From positions 868,001 through 932,000 of the forward strand of contig OY101124.1 in assembly GCA_956465555.1 (NCBI GenBank): a DNA stretch of 64,000 nt, in the 5' to 3' direction. Every line of letters starts with the position of its first letter. Within the stretch, counting starts at the first letter, position 1. Source of the DNA: Nitzschia sp. pyKryTriq1 (Eukaryota > Bacillariophyta > Bacillariophyceae > Bacillariales > Bacillariaceae). This document shows positions 20,841 through 31,633 of this stretch, piece by piece. The position numbers and the translations under genes were made by a program. Under the pieces are notes generated by a model. It was given only the letters and a program-made list of their open reading frames with translations, ran no database searches and was not told where the DNA came from.

Positions 20841-23149
20841 CTACGAATACTTTCCTTGCACCTTGAAATCGTCAACGTACATCAAGCCCAGTTTCTTGAC
20901 TTTGGTGAAATATGTGCGAATTCTAAACTTGAGATTTTGCACTCCAGCGTCAACGGGCCATTCGAAGGTTCCCTTCAACCATGTGTTGTCTGCGGACCAA
21001 TCACCAGCACCCTTGGTGAATGTTGTGACTGTTTTCCAATTACTTCCATTGTCACTCGACGTCTCCAATACAAACCAATTACCGGCGTTAGCCAACACCG
21101 AATAATATGAAAATTCAGCCTTGAGAGTTTTGTAGGCTGCGACCCCATATGCCGATTTGGTCGAGGCTTTAGTGATGCCACTCATCCACATGGAACCCGC
21201 TGCCTTGCCACCCACGGCATTCTTCCAGTACTTTGCCAGCTTGGCGTCAGCACTAGTCGTAGTAGTGAAGATTCCCATGCTACCTGTAAATGTCTCTGTA
21301 AGAACGTCATTCCATGCGTTTGGATCGGGTGTGGGAGCTGGTGTGGGTGGCAATGTGGGAGCTGGTGTGGGAGCTGGTGTCGGTGGCGGGGGTGGCGATG
21401 TGGGAGCTAGTGTGGGAGCTGGTGTCGGTTTCGGTTCTTCCAGTTTGATGGTGACTTTAGCGAAGGCAGGATTGGCTGAAAAATTGATTTCGTTCACCTT
21501 GATAATGAGTTTTGCGCCATTCAAGTAGTTCAGAATGTCATATTGATCACCCGAGCTGAGTTTAGCCTCCAAGTTAGACAATCCGCCGTTACTTGTTTGG
21601 CCCTCGACCGTAACTTGGTTCCATGCCTCCTGTGTGCCATCGTTGAAGCCATCGACGCGGTTGAACCCGACATAGAGAGGCTGAGGATGTGAGGTGGTCC
21701 CTTTGATTTTGAGGTGGACACGCTGCTGCTGTGGAGCGGATCCGCTCTGATCGTAGGCAATGATCCCCACCAAGGTTCTCTGAAGCTCGTTCTGTTGGGT
21801 CATGTCCACTTCTTCTTGCTGTTTTGAATACCAGCCCAGTTCCCAACTCTTGGCGGGGTTGTAACACAGTTTCGTGTTGAAGGAGCCGTAACTGTACCCC
21901 ATCATCCCGGTCTGATCTCCATATTCTTCTGTGCCCTCACTGGCATGGTGCAATCCTAAGTTGTGCCCGACTTCGTGAACTTGACCAGATGGATACCGGC
22001 ACCACTCGTCATTATAGACAGTGAGCCAACTATTCAAGTAGCCTATTGAGTGGAATGAACCAAGAAGCGCGTGGGTGGTAAGAGAAGACATGGTTGTGGA
22101 AGATGCAAGGTCAGCAGGAGCAAACAGCACGTACCATAGGCAATCCAGCCGCCAGATGTACCAGGGGGCAAGCACAACATGACGTGATTGAACGATGAAG
22201 GCTCTTTACCGATAAGAATCTTCAGTGCGGCAAGAACGTCATTTTCGATGGTGCCACTGTCGACTCCGTTGACATTCTTGTTGATCACGACTTCAGCGAC
22301 GCCGTTTAGGATATTGCTCCCAGTTGCAGGTTGCATTTGCATGTCGCCGTAAGAGCAAGAGTTGAATCGTTCGACCAAGTTCACGGCAGAGCCAGATGTT
22401 CCAAAGATGTCGTTGCTAAGAGTCGCGCTACTCGACGTTGTGGCTTTGTCCTTGGCTTTTACTCGAACTGCCAAAACTGTTCGCGGGACGACGGGAGTCA
22501 AAAGGCGAGAGTCTTGCATGCCTTTTTTTCCTTTCTTATTCTCAGATGGATTGCGTTTTTCGATCTTATCCCACTTTTTGCGCGAGCCGCGTGGGACTTT
22601 GAGAGATCCGTTGACAATCTCGGCACCCTCGGCGAGCAAGGTGGTGACACCACTGGTAGCCTCGACATCCAGATCAACATCGTCGAGTCCTTCAAAAGTA
22701 ACGAATTGAACTCCAGCTTGGTCTGCGTCAGCGCTTTGGAGCTCGCACTCCCACTGCTCTGTTGAGCCCATATTGCCCGCCATCTCGATTAGGACCTTGG
22801 TGACGATACATCCTTCGGATTGGACGAGTCTGCGTCCTCGAAGACGCTGCTGCTGCTGCTTCGGAAAATGAAGAGTGGTAAAGTGGGAACACGGATAACA
22901 ATGATGTGAGCGAGAAGAAAACTAGGTGGATGGCCGGCCGACATGAATGGACTGCAAGCAAGTCAAGCACCAATACGTGCTTCTCAACGATGCTACCAAC
23001 AACATTACCCCAATCCCTTCCTCCTTGCACTTGAATCTTACCTCTACTTGTCCTTCGCTCGACGCAAAAGCTGTCTCATGTAGTAGCAACGAAGAAGTGG
23101 CAAATGCCAACAACATCGTTGCCTTGATACTTATAGCAGAATATTTCAT
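20841..23149 (-). CDS. secreted M11 (gametolysin-type) zinc metalloprotease A
   Basis: Three exons inferred: 23042-23149, 22135-22858, 20841-22042 (introns 183 and 92 bp), 677 residues. Residues 1-30 are a signal peptide. A propeptide-like region follows (about 37-200). The catalytic domain contains HEVGHNLGLHH (His300, Glu301, His304, His310), the zincin motif, with MMGYSYG as the probable Met-turn. Then come a beta-rich segment, a Pro-Thr-Ala linker of PTPAPT units, and a C-terminal beta-sandwich-like domain (YVDDFKVQG near the end). M11 enzymes digest extracellular glycoproteins and the cell wall, for example gametolysin of Chlamydomonas. The exon 2 acceptor lies in a CAG run, so its exact position is uncertain by a few codons. 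The gene is duplicated in tandem as copy B, 4.7 kb upstream on the same strand. Confidence 0.85.
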
Positions 23150-23660
23150 CGTTGCGGTTGTAATTTTCTTCGTGTACTTTTGTTCGGTAGTTCAGATTTT
23201 TGGGTTTCAATCAACGAAATTTGTGAAATTGTGAGATCGTTCATTTCTTCTAACTATAGAAAAGATTATTCGTTGGGATGGTAATCGTAGTTTTGCTCTG
23301 GGGATCGCCTCTATCACATGAGCCCATTTGCACCTGAGGACGCTACCTTCCGAACATGAGTTCAACAACTATGGTACCCACATTTTTCGCTCGAATCTGT
23401 TGTGGCCTGCCTTGATGCTCACATTATTATGATTTCTTGGGACGAGTAGAGTAGTACTGTACAGATGCAGCACCGTACTTGTACTACTGGATTGCGATTC
23501 GGCGGAACGCTGATTTTCCTGAGGTTACTCCGTCGTCCTCATTTAGAGGTTCGCCACATAATGTCGGCGTCCCCGAGATACCGGTAGGGCCCTTCTACGG
23601 TGTCATAAATCATCCATAATGTCCTATCAAAATTGCTCTTGGTTGAAGAAATGCGCATCA
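23150..23660. other. promoter side of M11 protease A
   Basis: About 120-180 bp upstream of the ATG (about 23270-23325) is a block with GGGATGGTAATCGTAGTTT and, further on, CATGAGCCCAT; both recur at the same distance upstream of copy B (about 27978-28040). It may be a shared promoter element or simply young duplicated flank. GTAC motifs occur near 23455-23485. No gene seen. Confidence 0.45.
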
Positions 23661-24031
23661 ACATTTAAGAGCATCCAAGATTCTCTTCATTCTCAATACC
23701 GTGTAAATACACGCAAAGTAATTCGTACTCGAATATATTATGCCACTATTCTAAAATATCTTGTTGGGCCTTGCCTTCTAAATAAAGTACTATTGAGAAA
23801 TTACTGAGCATTGCGAGCGAGCGAGTTCGGTTCGCCTTGTAAACATTTATGAGCATCCAAGATTCTCTTCATTCTCACAACCGTGTAAATACACGCAAAG
23901 TCACTCGCACTCGAATATATTATGCCACTATTCTAAAATATCTTGTTGGGCCTTGCCTTCTAAATAAAGTACTATTGAGAAATTACTGAGCATTGCGAGC
24001 GAGCGAGTTCGGTTCGCCTTGTAAACATTTA
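23661..24031. repeat. tandem duplication of a 182-bp unit
   Basis: Two head-to-tail copies with a period of exactly 182 bp (ACATTTA at 23661, 23843 and 24025). They differ at only a few positions (for example AATACCG versus ACAACCG, and GTAATTCGT versus GTCACTCGC). Neither copy codes for anything recognisable. It lies between the two M11 genes, next to a transposase remnant. Confidence 0.85.
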
Positions 24032-24247
24032 CGGATGTTTTCCCGCCCCGGAGACTGAATTCAGTCTGCCTTTGCGATCGTGTCACACCATCAACATTGA
24101 TATTCATACAGGTAGTAAGACAAAAAAATAATCCTCTTTAAACGAGCTTTATTCTGATATACAGGTCTCTATATGTAAATTCCAATTCCTCGGCAGCGAG
24201 AAGCTTCGGAAGTCCCGCTTGATGATGCAAAAACTCGGGGGCTGAAT

Positions 24248-24578
24248 TCATTCTTCACTTTCAGCAGCCATTTCCACCACTGCTCGATGCTCTGCAAAGC
24301 AGTTGTGGCATCGAATAACACCTGGAGAGCAAACACAATATGTCCGTACCTTTTTGGTACATGAGTCGCATTTCTTTTGTGGGTACTTGCTGTCCGAAGG
24401 AATGATGATGGTTGAGCCACGAAATTTCTTGAAGGGCAGTTAGCCGCCAAATGGCCCGGTTCTTGACACCTGTAGCAAATACGATGTTCGTTAACTGGTT
24501 GGCCGCCGTTTTTCTTCGCCTTTTCTTCATCTGCCTTTTTCCCACGACAGTCTCGCTCATGGTTCTTTCTTTTTGCAA
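24248..24578 (-). mobile_element. piggyBac-like transposase C-terminal remnant
   Basis: Read on the minus strand, a Lys-rich segment leads to a CCHC zinc knuckle, CYRCQEPGHLAANC (C-x2-C-x4-H-x4-C). After a one-base frame shift near TGCCCTTCAAG, reading continues KKFRGSTIIIPSDSKYPQKK and then a Cys/His-rich end with CDSC, YCVCSPGV and RCHNCFAEH, stopping at 24248. The spacing of the final cysteines resembles the C-terminal cross-brace finger of piggyBac transposases. No DDE catalytic domain was found upstream, so this is a truncated, frameshifted relic. A Gag-type nucleocapsid origin for the knuckle is an alternative. Confidence 0.45.
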
Positions 24579-25600
24579 ATCTCGCGCTCGGCCTTCTGAT
24601 TATGTGAGTATTTCAATCAGTCGCTTGCGCAAGCGTGTTGAAATCTCCGTGGTCTGTTCTTCGTCAGCTGACTGATGACTCGTGGGACTACTTCCTCAGT
24701 CCCGTGTCGTGTAGTATTGCTAGTAGTAGTTCGTCTGATCTTCCGATGCACGAACCTCTCTCAAGTAAAGTAAAGTAAACTTTCATCTCAAACTTGAGAT
24801 TATGACAGTGTTATTCTATCTTTGATAACTCCATTTGTTGGAATTGGATCTTTGCTCTCGCCGATCAGTCTTGGAACTATCGGATCCAATTAATCATATC
24901 TTCCGCGATGAAGATACTAATATTCGCTCCCAACTGTCTATATCTCTATCCCACTTTCTTTCCTGTTATGGTAGTCTTTCGCTCCGTTTAGGGAATCACA
25001 GTCGTTGGATTGTATTGTTCATTCTTCATGTATAGTAAACAATAGTTTCCGCTGGAACGTCGCTTCCAAGACTACCGTCCGATTGAATCATCGCAGACTC
25101 ATCCGATTGGATCTCCATTTGGGACTGTTTCTGTACATCGCGAATCCAATTCACGACAGGAGGCATCCACTACACTACCGGTACCCATCCCAACCGTCAT
25201 GCATGCTCCAGCGCACCTTCGGTGCCACTTGTTCGTTTCATACAACTGATTGCCTAGAATTGCGGAGAAAAGGGCGAGACGGAAAGGAGTTCGATGAATG
25301 TATAGCTAGAAGACGCGACGTGACAGTCTAGCACCATGTACTAAAGTAGTCTCGAGACATCGTATCTCGCGAAGAACGGCCACAACTAACAAATTCAGAA
25401 GGCAGAGTAAGGCAGAGCCAGCGCCGATAGCAGACAATGTTCTCAGACCTTGATGCTTGATTCATTATTATATGATTTGGTTTAGGGTTTTGAAAGTTTT
25501 ATTGTATGGTGTGTTGTATGAGCTGATGAATAATTTCCAAGAGACGAGGAAACCAATTCGGTATTCGCTTGACGGTTGATGGTGATTCGAATCAATCCGC
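24579..25600. other. intergenic between the M11 copies, no gene seen
   Basis: Stops in all frames and no domain signal. Short plus-strand open frames (24835-25331) show no conserved motif. A tetranucleotide-like AAGTAAAGTAAAGTAAA run occurs near 24762-24780. The end near 25540-25600 is the duplicated 3' flank of copy B. Confidence 0.45.
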
Positions 25601-27875
25601 CTACTGTCCTTGCAAGCTGAAATCGTCAATGTAAATCGACCCCTGTTTTCCCTTCAATTTTGGGAAACTTGTGCTAATTCTAAAGTGAACCCATTCCACT
25701 CCACTAGCGATATCCCATGCGGGGATGTCTGTACGTTGCCATGTACCATCGCTTTTCCAGTCGGCGCCCTTGGTGAATGCCTGGACTGTTTGCCACGAAC
25801 CTCCATTGTCGCTCGACGTCTCCAGCTCGAATCCTTGACCGACGCTGACTGCATCTGAATTATACAAAAAGTCGGCCTTGAGTTTTTGGTAACCTGCGAC
25901 CCCATATCCCAACTTGGTCGAGGCTTGAGTGGTTCCCTTCAGTTGCATGGAACCCTGGAAGAGCTTGGTAGTCTTTGTGTCGGTAGTAGCAAAGATCCCC
26001 AGGCCATTCGAAAACGTCTCCGTCACAACAACATCCCATGCATTTGGATCCTTGGGAGCCACCGTGGGAGGTGGTGTAGGAGCCTCCGTGGGAGCCACCG
26101 TGGGAGGTGGTGTAGGAGCCTCCGTGGGAGCCACCGTGGGAGGTGGTGTAGGAGCCTCCGTGGGAGGCTGTGTGGGTTCCTTGGGAGCAACCGTGGGAGG
26201 CTCTGTGGGAGCTGGTGTGGGTGGTGGTACGTCCATTTTGATGGTGACATCAGCGAAGGCAGGATTGGCCGAGGTACTCACTGCGTTCACCTTGACAATG
26301 AGGTCTACGTCATTCAAGTAGTTCGGAATGACATATTGACCGCCCGGGCTGAGCTTGGCCTCCAAGTAGGATTTTCCATTACCTGTTTGGCCCACGACTG
26401 TAACTTGGTCCTTGGCCTCGACTGTGCCATCGTTGAAGCCATCGTCGCGGTTGAAGCCGACATAAAGAGGCTGAGGATGTGAGGTGGTCCCTTTGATTTT
26501 GAGGTGGACACGCTGTGGAGCGGATCCGCTCTGATCGTAGGCAATGATCCCCACCAAGGTTCTCTGAAGCTCGTTCTGTTGGGTCATGTCCACTTCTTCT
26601 CTCTGTTTTGGGTACCAACCCAGCTGCCAACTCTTGGCGGGGTTGTAACACATCTTCGTGTCGAAGGAGCCGTAACTGTACCCCATCATCCCGGTCTGAT
26701 CTCCATATTCTTCTGTGCCCTCACTGGCATGGTTCAATCCTAAGTTGTGCCCGATTTCATGAACTTGAGTGGATGGGTATTGGCACCATTGATCATTGTA
26801 GACAGTGAGCCAACTATTCAAGTAGCCTATTGAGTGGAATGAACCAAGAAGCGCGTGGGTGGTAAGAGAAGACATGGTTGTGGAAGATGCAAGGTCAGCA
26901 GGAGCAAACAGCACGTACCATAGGCAATCCAGCCGCCAGATGTACCAGGGGGCAAGCACAACATGACGTGATTGAACGATGAAGGCTCTTTTCCGATAAC
27001 AATCTTCAGTTCAGCGAGGACGGCATTTTTGATGTCGGAGCTGGCCACTCCAAAGACATTCTTGTTGATCACGACTTCAGCTATGCCGTTTAGAATGTTG
27101 GTTCCAGTTGCAGGTTGCATTTGCGTCTGGCCATGAGAGCAAGAGTTGAATCGTTCGACCATGTTCACGGCAGCACCATCTGTTCCAAAGATGTCATCGC
27201 TCAGTGTCTTGCTACTTGCCGATGTCGCGTCGTCGAGGGCTGTCACTCGGACTGCCAAAACTGTTTTGCTATCGACAGGAGCCAGTAGACGATTTTTTTG
27301 CTTGTCTTTGCCTCCTGTGTTGCCTTTATTCTCGAATGGACCGCGTTGATCGATCTTATCCCACTTTTTAAGCGAGCCAGGCGGGACTTTGAGAGATCCG
27401 TTGACAATCTCGGCACCCTCGGCGAGCAAGGTGGTGACACCACTGGTAGCCTCGACATCCAGATCAACATCGTCGAGTCCTTCAAAAGTAACGAAGTGGA
27501 CTCCAGATTGTTCTGCGTCGGCACTTTGGAGCTCGCACTCCCACTGCTCTTTTGAGCCCATATTGCCCGCCATCTCGATCAGGACCTTGGTGACGATACA
27601 TCCTTCGGATTGGACGAGTCTGCGTCCTCGAAGCCGCTGCTGCTGCTTCGGAACATGAAGAGCATTCAAGAAGCAGCACGGAAAATGTGAGCAGGGATTA
27701 AACTTCATGAATGCAAGCAAGTCCAGTATTCTCGGCACCTCACACCCTTCCTTGCGCCCGACTCAATCAATCTTACCTCCACGTGTCCTTGGCTCGACGC
27801 GAAAGCTGTCTCGTGTAGCAACGAAGTGGCAAGTGCCATCATCATTGCCTGGATGCTCATAGCAGAATGTTTCAT
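25601..27875 (-). CDS. secreted M11 (gametolysin-type) zinc metalloprotease B
   Basis: Three exons inferred: 27777-27875, 26919-27645, 25601-26826 (introns 131 and 92 bp), 683 residues. It has the same architecture as copy A: signal peptide ending near FAS, propeptide, catalytic HEIGHNLGLNH (His298, Glu299, His302, His308), Met-turn MMGYSYG, Pro-Thr linker and C-terminal beta-rich domain (YIDDFSLQGQ at the end). The linker is longer and more regular, with three copies of TEAPTPPPTVAP encoded by a 36-bp minisatellite. Catalytic and propeptide parts are nearly identical to A, whereas the linker and C-terminal domain have diverged, so substrate or wall binding may differ while catalysis is kept (inference). 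The exon 2 acceptor is again in a CAG repeat. Confidence 0.85.
26054..26161. repeat. 36-bp minisatellite in the linker of M11 protease B
   Basis: Three near-perfect tandem copies of a 36-bp unit, each encoding on the minus strand the 12-residue unit TEAPTPPPTVAP or a rotation of it. The corresponding linker of copy A is built from a different, shorter PTPAPT-type repeat, so the array expanded after the gene duplication. Confidence 0.85.
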
Positions 27876-29293
27876 GGTTGAGGTCGTTATTCCCTACTTT
27901 TGTAGATTTTTGGTTTCAATCGATAAGCTTTTGAAATTGTGAGGGACTGCCCATTCCTTCAAACTAGATGAGATTATGCATTGGGATGGTAATCGTAGTT
28001 TCGTTCGGGTCGCCTAATGAGCAGTCCCATGAGCCCATAATGAGAAGGCCATTGTTGAGAACATGGGTTCGAACTAACCTCATTTTTTCAACATATTATT
28101 TGTAATCTATACCGGTATGAATACAAGTACGTACGCACCGGCGATCCAGTGGCACGTTGATGATTCGATGATTCATTCTTCTCCTCTAGTAGTAGTAGAG
28201 TATCTTCGCCCTTGTTCTTTTCGCCTAAAATACGAATGATTAGTAGTCTTTCTCCTTTCTTTTGCTATAAAATAAGACCGCACAGGTTCCGGCAGGCGGG
28301 TCATCTATATTGTTATCAAAGCTGGAAGAATGACATTAGTGCCCTTCAACGTTTTCGTTAAACAAGCAGACCTGGATGGGGAACTATATGCCCTTGGAAA
28401 TGTTGGCCTCTATGTATCTCTACTCGTATCTTTATTTTTTAAAATTCGGGCCTGAATGAAAAACGAGACGAGAATGCCGAGATAGTACAGTAAGAACCAG
28501 TACGGGACAGTACTATGATAGTACGTACAGCTATTGTAGGGCTGCTGGCGTGGGGGCGGGGGGCGGGCGGGGGCGATCCGAAGTGCGGCAGGACGCTCCG
28601 CTCCTCCTCCATACTTACTGTAGATACCGAGAGTGGAGAGTGAGCTCGTGAGTTTTCAGCAACTACTACTAGCTAGCTCTACTCTAGCTAGAGTACTAAA
28701 AGTGTTCCGTTGGCTGCGTGGTGGTATTTCGCTTTGGTCGGATACTCGTATATGAAATTATAAATTATTCCTCGGTTGGTGGTGGAGATAGTCAAATATC
28801 CTGGTAGGAGTAAAGCAGCGAAAGTAGAGTGTACCGGTAGTCTCCTAGTGTAGAGCATTTTGGCTGGAGAACCATGGTTCTCAATGTTCTCAATCAGGCG
28901 AGGCTAGTATCATCTCATATTATTTCATGATGTGGGGTCGGTGTCATAGCCAGAGGTTGGTTTTTAAGAAATCTAGTAGCTTCCTCGTTTATCCGCTGGC
29001 CGTGGCCTGAAAGTCAGTCTCGTACCAGGTACCGCCTGGTGATATGACACAAGGCGGACCCTACCTTACCCCTAGTGAGGTGGCCTAGATAGGTTCGACT
29101 CCATTGGGAACGGCTGTTGTTGGTTTACGTGTACAACTTGTTTTTTAAACTAGTAGTAGTAGATGTTGTGATTTGTTCGTCTTTGCTTGGCATACAGTCA
29201 ACCCACGTACAGTACTCATTGAAATCACGATGTTCGCCCCTTGAAATGATATCATTTTGTCACTTCCTTGTATCAGAGTCGAGTTGTGAACGC
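27876..29293. other. intergenic, G-quadruplex candidate, no gene seen
   Basis: The first 170 bp are the duplicated promoter flank of copy B. The rest has no coding signal. At 28552-28573 four G-runs (5, 6, 3 and 5 Gs) separated by single Cs form a canonical G-quadruplex pattern on the plus strand. CTAG/TAGCTA-rich strings occur near 28665-28700 and a CCAGGTACCGCCTGG imperfect palindrome near 29023-29040. Confidence 0.5.
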
Positions 29294-31633
29294 TCAAGCT
29301 TCGAATAGCTCAGTGGCGTCGGTCCTTTGCTCCTTCAAGTGCTTCTTGTAGTCAAATTCTGTTCGACGTGAGCGTGAGAAATGTTCCAACAGATCTTTAG
29401 TTGGCTTTCTCCAGGCTTCTATTTGAGCCGCTGTATCCTCGGAGAAAGATGAGACGCAGGAAATACCATCCACTGCTTGGACACTTTGAGGGATGTCTCC
29501 ACGACTTCGGTCGGTCTTGTATTCTTGTTCCTTGGCTTTGAGCTTTGCTTCCACGACTTGGGTGTCAATATTATGATGTCGTCGGAAGAGCATGGACGCC
29601 ATGATTGCATTGTTTGGAAGTCCTAGCGGCTTAGTAAAAGACGCAGAAGACGTTGAATGTTTTCCCAGTGAGTCATCATCATCACATTCGTGTTCTCCGA
29701 TATGGCAGCAACGAGACTTGGGAAGACCGTGGGAACAGAGCGATTTGTCATGATGAGATCGGCTGTGGGAGCCTCTCGAATCATGGTCCCCTGAGTACCC
29801 GTATCGATACTTGTGAAGGTAACTCGTAGAACCTTGAGATTTATCATGACTAGATCGACGAAGGGAGCCCTGGGAACTCGTTGGTTCTACCCTCCTTGAA
29901 CTTTGAGAGGAAGACGAACTGTAGCTTCTTGAAATTATCCCATTAGGAAAGCTTTGGATCCCAATTGGCCTTGTGATGAATGCAGATTTCTTGGTAAAAC
30001 CGTATTCGTACTCGGGATCAACATCAGTGATATCGTCGTCTTCGTCTTCCTCGTCAACGGGTCTATCTTCTGGAATTGCTTGTCTACCCCAAACATCTAG
30101 ATTTGTTGAACTGAACATCCGGGTCTTTTCAAGCACTGCCTTGGGTCCTCGTTCCAGTTTCTCAAACGAATTATTCCATTTTTCCTTGCTTGTTTCGAAC
30201 GAATCTGCGCTTGCTTCAGGGCTTTTGGTTGCGTCCTCAAAAAATTCCAGTGGCGTCGATACTTTTGCTGTTGGGTCGGGTTTTTTTTCGAATGTACTTT
30301 CCGAAAATACAGCCCAAGAAGCGTCTGGATCGGGTTTGGTCTTGGAAAAGTTGTCTTTACCATATTTGGCAATGCTGTCTGTGGAGAATCTATAGCGAGG
30401 CTCGATGTTGAGTGGGCTCAGTGGCGTTCTGCCTGGTGTTTGTTTGCGGATACTCGTCCATTTCGAAGTCTTTCTTGCCGAACTCGCGTCATTGGTGTCT
30501 TCACACGAACTCTCACTATAGACAAGTGAGTGAGTACTCTGGAACTGTTGTGATGGATGTCGACGAATGGCCGGCTTTATTGAGTAGGTTTCCTTCGTCT
30601 CCTTGTCTGTGTCGAAGAACGGGTTCCCTTCGACGGTTGCACCAAATTCGGAGAAAAATGAATTCTCGAATCCTGGCTGAAGGACCCCGACCTCCTCTGT
30701 GCGTTCCATATCACTAGTCTTGTGCTCTGATCCAAAGAAAGTTGCACCTGTGTCCTCCTTTGCATTCGCTGTTGCAGTTGGAATCCGCGGGATGCCCTTC
30801 TGAATCTGAGTTCCTTTGCTCGTGACACCAAGACTGTATTGGCTATCTTCTTCAAAAAGATCTTCATCCTGTGAATCGACGATAGATGCTCCATCACCGA
30901 GATATGTTACAGGTAGAATAACTGTTGACTCTTTGTCTTCCTCGATTGTGAACTGATGAAACTTGCTCCGAGGATTGATGTTCTCGATCCCATTTTCTTC
31001 CGAGACCGAATTTGGAAGGTCGCTCGACATCGAAGTCATCAAATCCAAATTACTCTTCGTTAACTTCATCGGCTGTCTCGAGAAAAAATTAGATGGATCA
31101 CTGCTCACAGTATGCAAAGCAGTATTCCTCGTTGAAGAGGTATGTTTAGATGATGAAGTATGCCTGGACACAGCACTATCGTCAACCGATTCATCGCTTC
31201 GGACTTGAGCATTTGAGGCAAATGGATCAAGACCAAATGGATCATGAAAAGCATTGCAGGAATCCTTTTTTGCTTTTTTAATCCTTGTTCCAACAGCGAG
31301 ACGCGTGTTTGGTCTGTCTCGGGCAGATGGTTTGATCATGATGTTGCCCAGATCTCTTTTCTTGCTTGTGTTGTGTTCGAATACAATTTTCTTTTTGTCA
31401 AAGAGAATACCGCGCCTATACTCTTGTGTCTCGCTTTCCACTGAAAATGCTCGATGGATGATGTCGTTGTCGTCTCCCCCATCAATGTCATCGCCATCGA
31501 GCCGTTCAAAAAGTGTCTTCCTTGGACGCCATTTCTCATCCTGGTGGCCTTTGTCTTTTTGCGAAGCGAAGATGGATCCTGTAATTTGACGCACGAGACC
31601 CTTTTTTTCGTAATTCGTCTTCTTGCGAAGCAT
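29294..31633 (-). CDS. large disordered protein of unknown function
   Basis: Intronless, 779 residues from ATG 31633 (ACCATGC). No enzyme domain, signal peptide or membrane segment is seen. The basic N-terminus (MLRKKTNYEKKGLVRQ) is followed by long Ser/Thr/Asp-rich low-complexity stretches. Short peptide motifs stand out: tandem DPF (HDPFGLDPFASNAQ, about 131-144) and NPF (EGNPFFD, about 329), both known ligands of endocytic adaptor appendage and EH domains. A more ordered C-terminal block (about 660-779) contains NNAIMASMLFRRHHNIDTQV, a helical KAKEQEYKTDRS and a basic end. It may be a trafficking scaffold, but that is inferred from motifs only. A short Cys/His cluster (CSHGLPKSRCCHIGEHEC, near 637-654) could bind a metal. 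Confidence 0.7.
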   Translation of the reverse strand: MLRKKTNYEKKGLVRQITGSIFASQKDKGHQDEKWRPRKTLFERLDGDDIDGGDDNDIIHRAFSVESETQEYRRGILFDKKKIVFEHNTSKKRDLGNIMIKPSARDRPNTRLAVGTRIKKAKKDSCNAFHDPFGLDPFASNAQVRSDESVDDSAVSRHTSSSKHTSSTRNTALHTVSSDPSNFFSRQPMKLTKSNLDLMTSMSSDLPNSVSEENGIENINPRSKFHQFTIEEDKESTVILPVTYLGDGASIVDSQDEDLFEEDSQYSLGVTSKGTQIQKGIPRIPTATANAKEDTGATFFGSEHKTSDMERTEEVGVLQPGFENSFFSEFGATVEGNPFFDTDKETKETYSIKPAIRRHPSQQFQSTHSLVYSESSCEDTNDASSARKTSKWTSIRKQTPGRTPLSPLNIEPRYRFSTDSIAKYGKDNFSKTKPDPDASWAVFSESTFEKKPDPTAKVSTPLEFFEDATKSPEASADSFETSKEKWNNSFEKLERGPKAVLEKTRMFSSTNLDVWGRQAIPEDRPVDEEDEDDDITDVDPEYEYGFTKKSAFITRPIGIQSFPNGIISRSYSSSSSQSSRRVEPTSSQGSLRRSSHDKSQGSTSYLHKYRYGYSGDHDSRGSHSRSHHDKSLCSHGLPKSRCCHIGEHECDDDDSLGKHSTSSASFTKPLGLPNNAIMASMLFRRHHNIDTQVVEAKLKAKEQEYKTDRSRGDIPQSVQAVDGISCVSSFSEDTAAQIEAWRKPTKDLLEHFSRSRRTEFDYKKHLKEQRTDATELFEA

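Noticed and set aside
29030-29110. T-arm-like GGTTCGACTCC
   Set aside because: Upstream sequence does not form D-arm, anticodon arm or acceptor stem.
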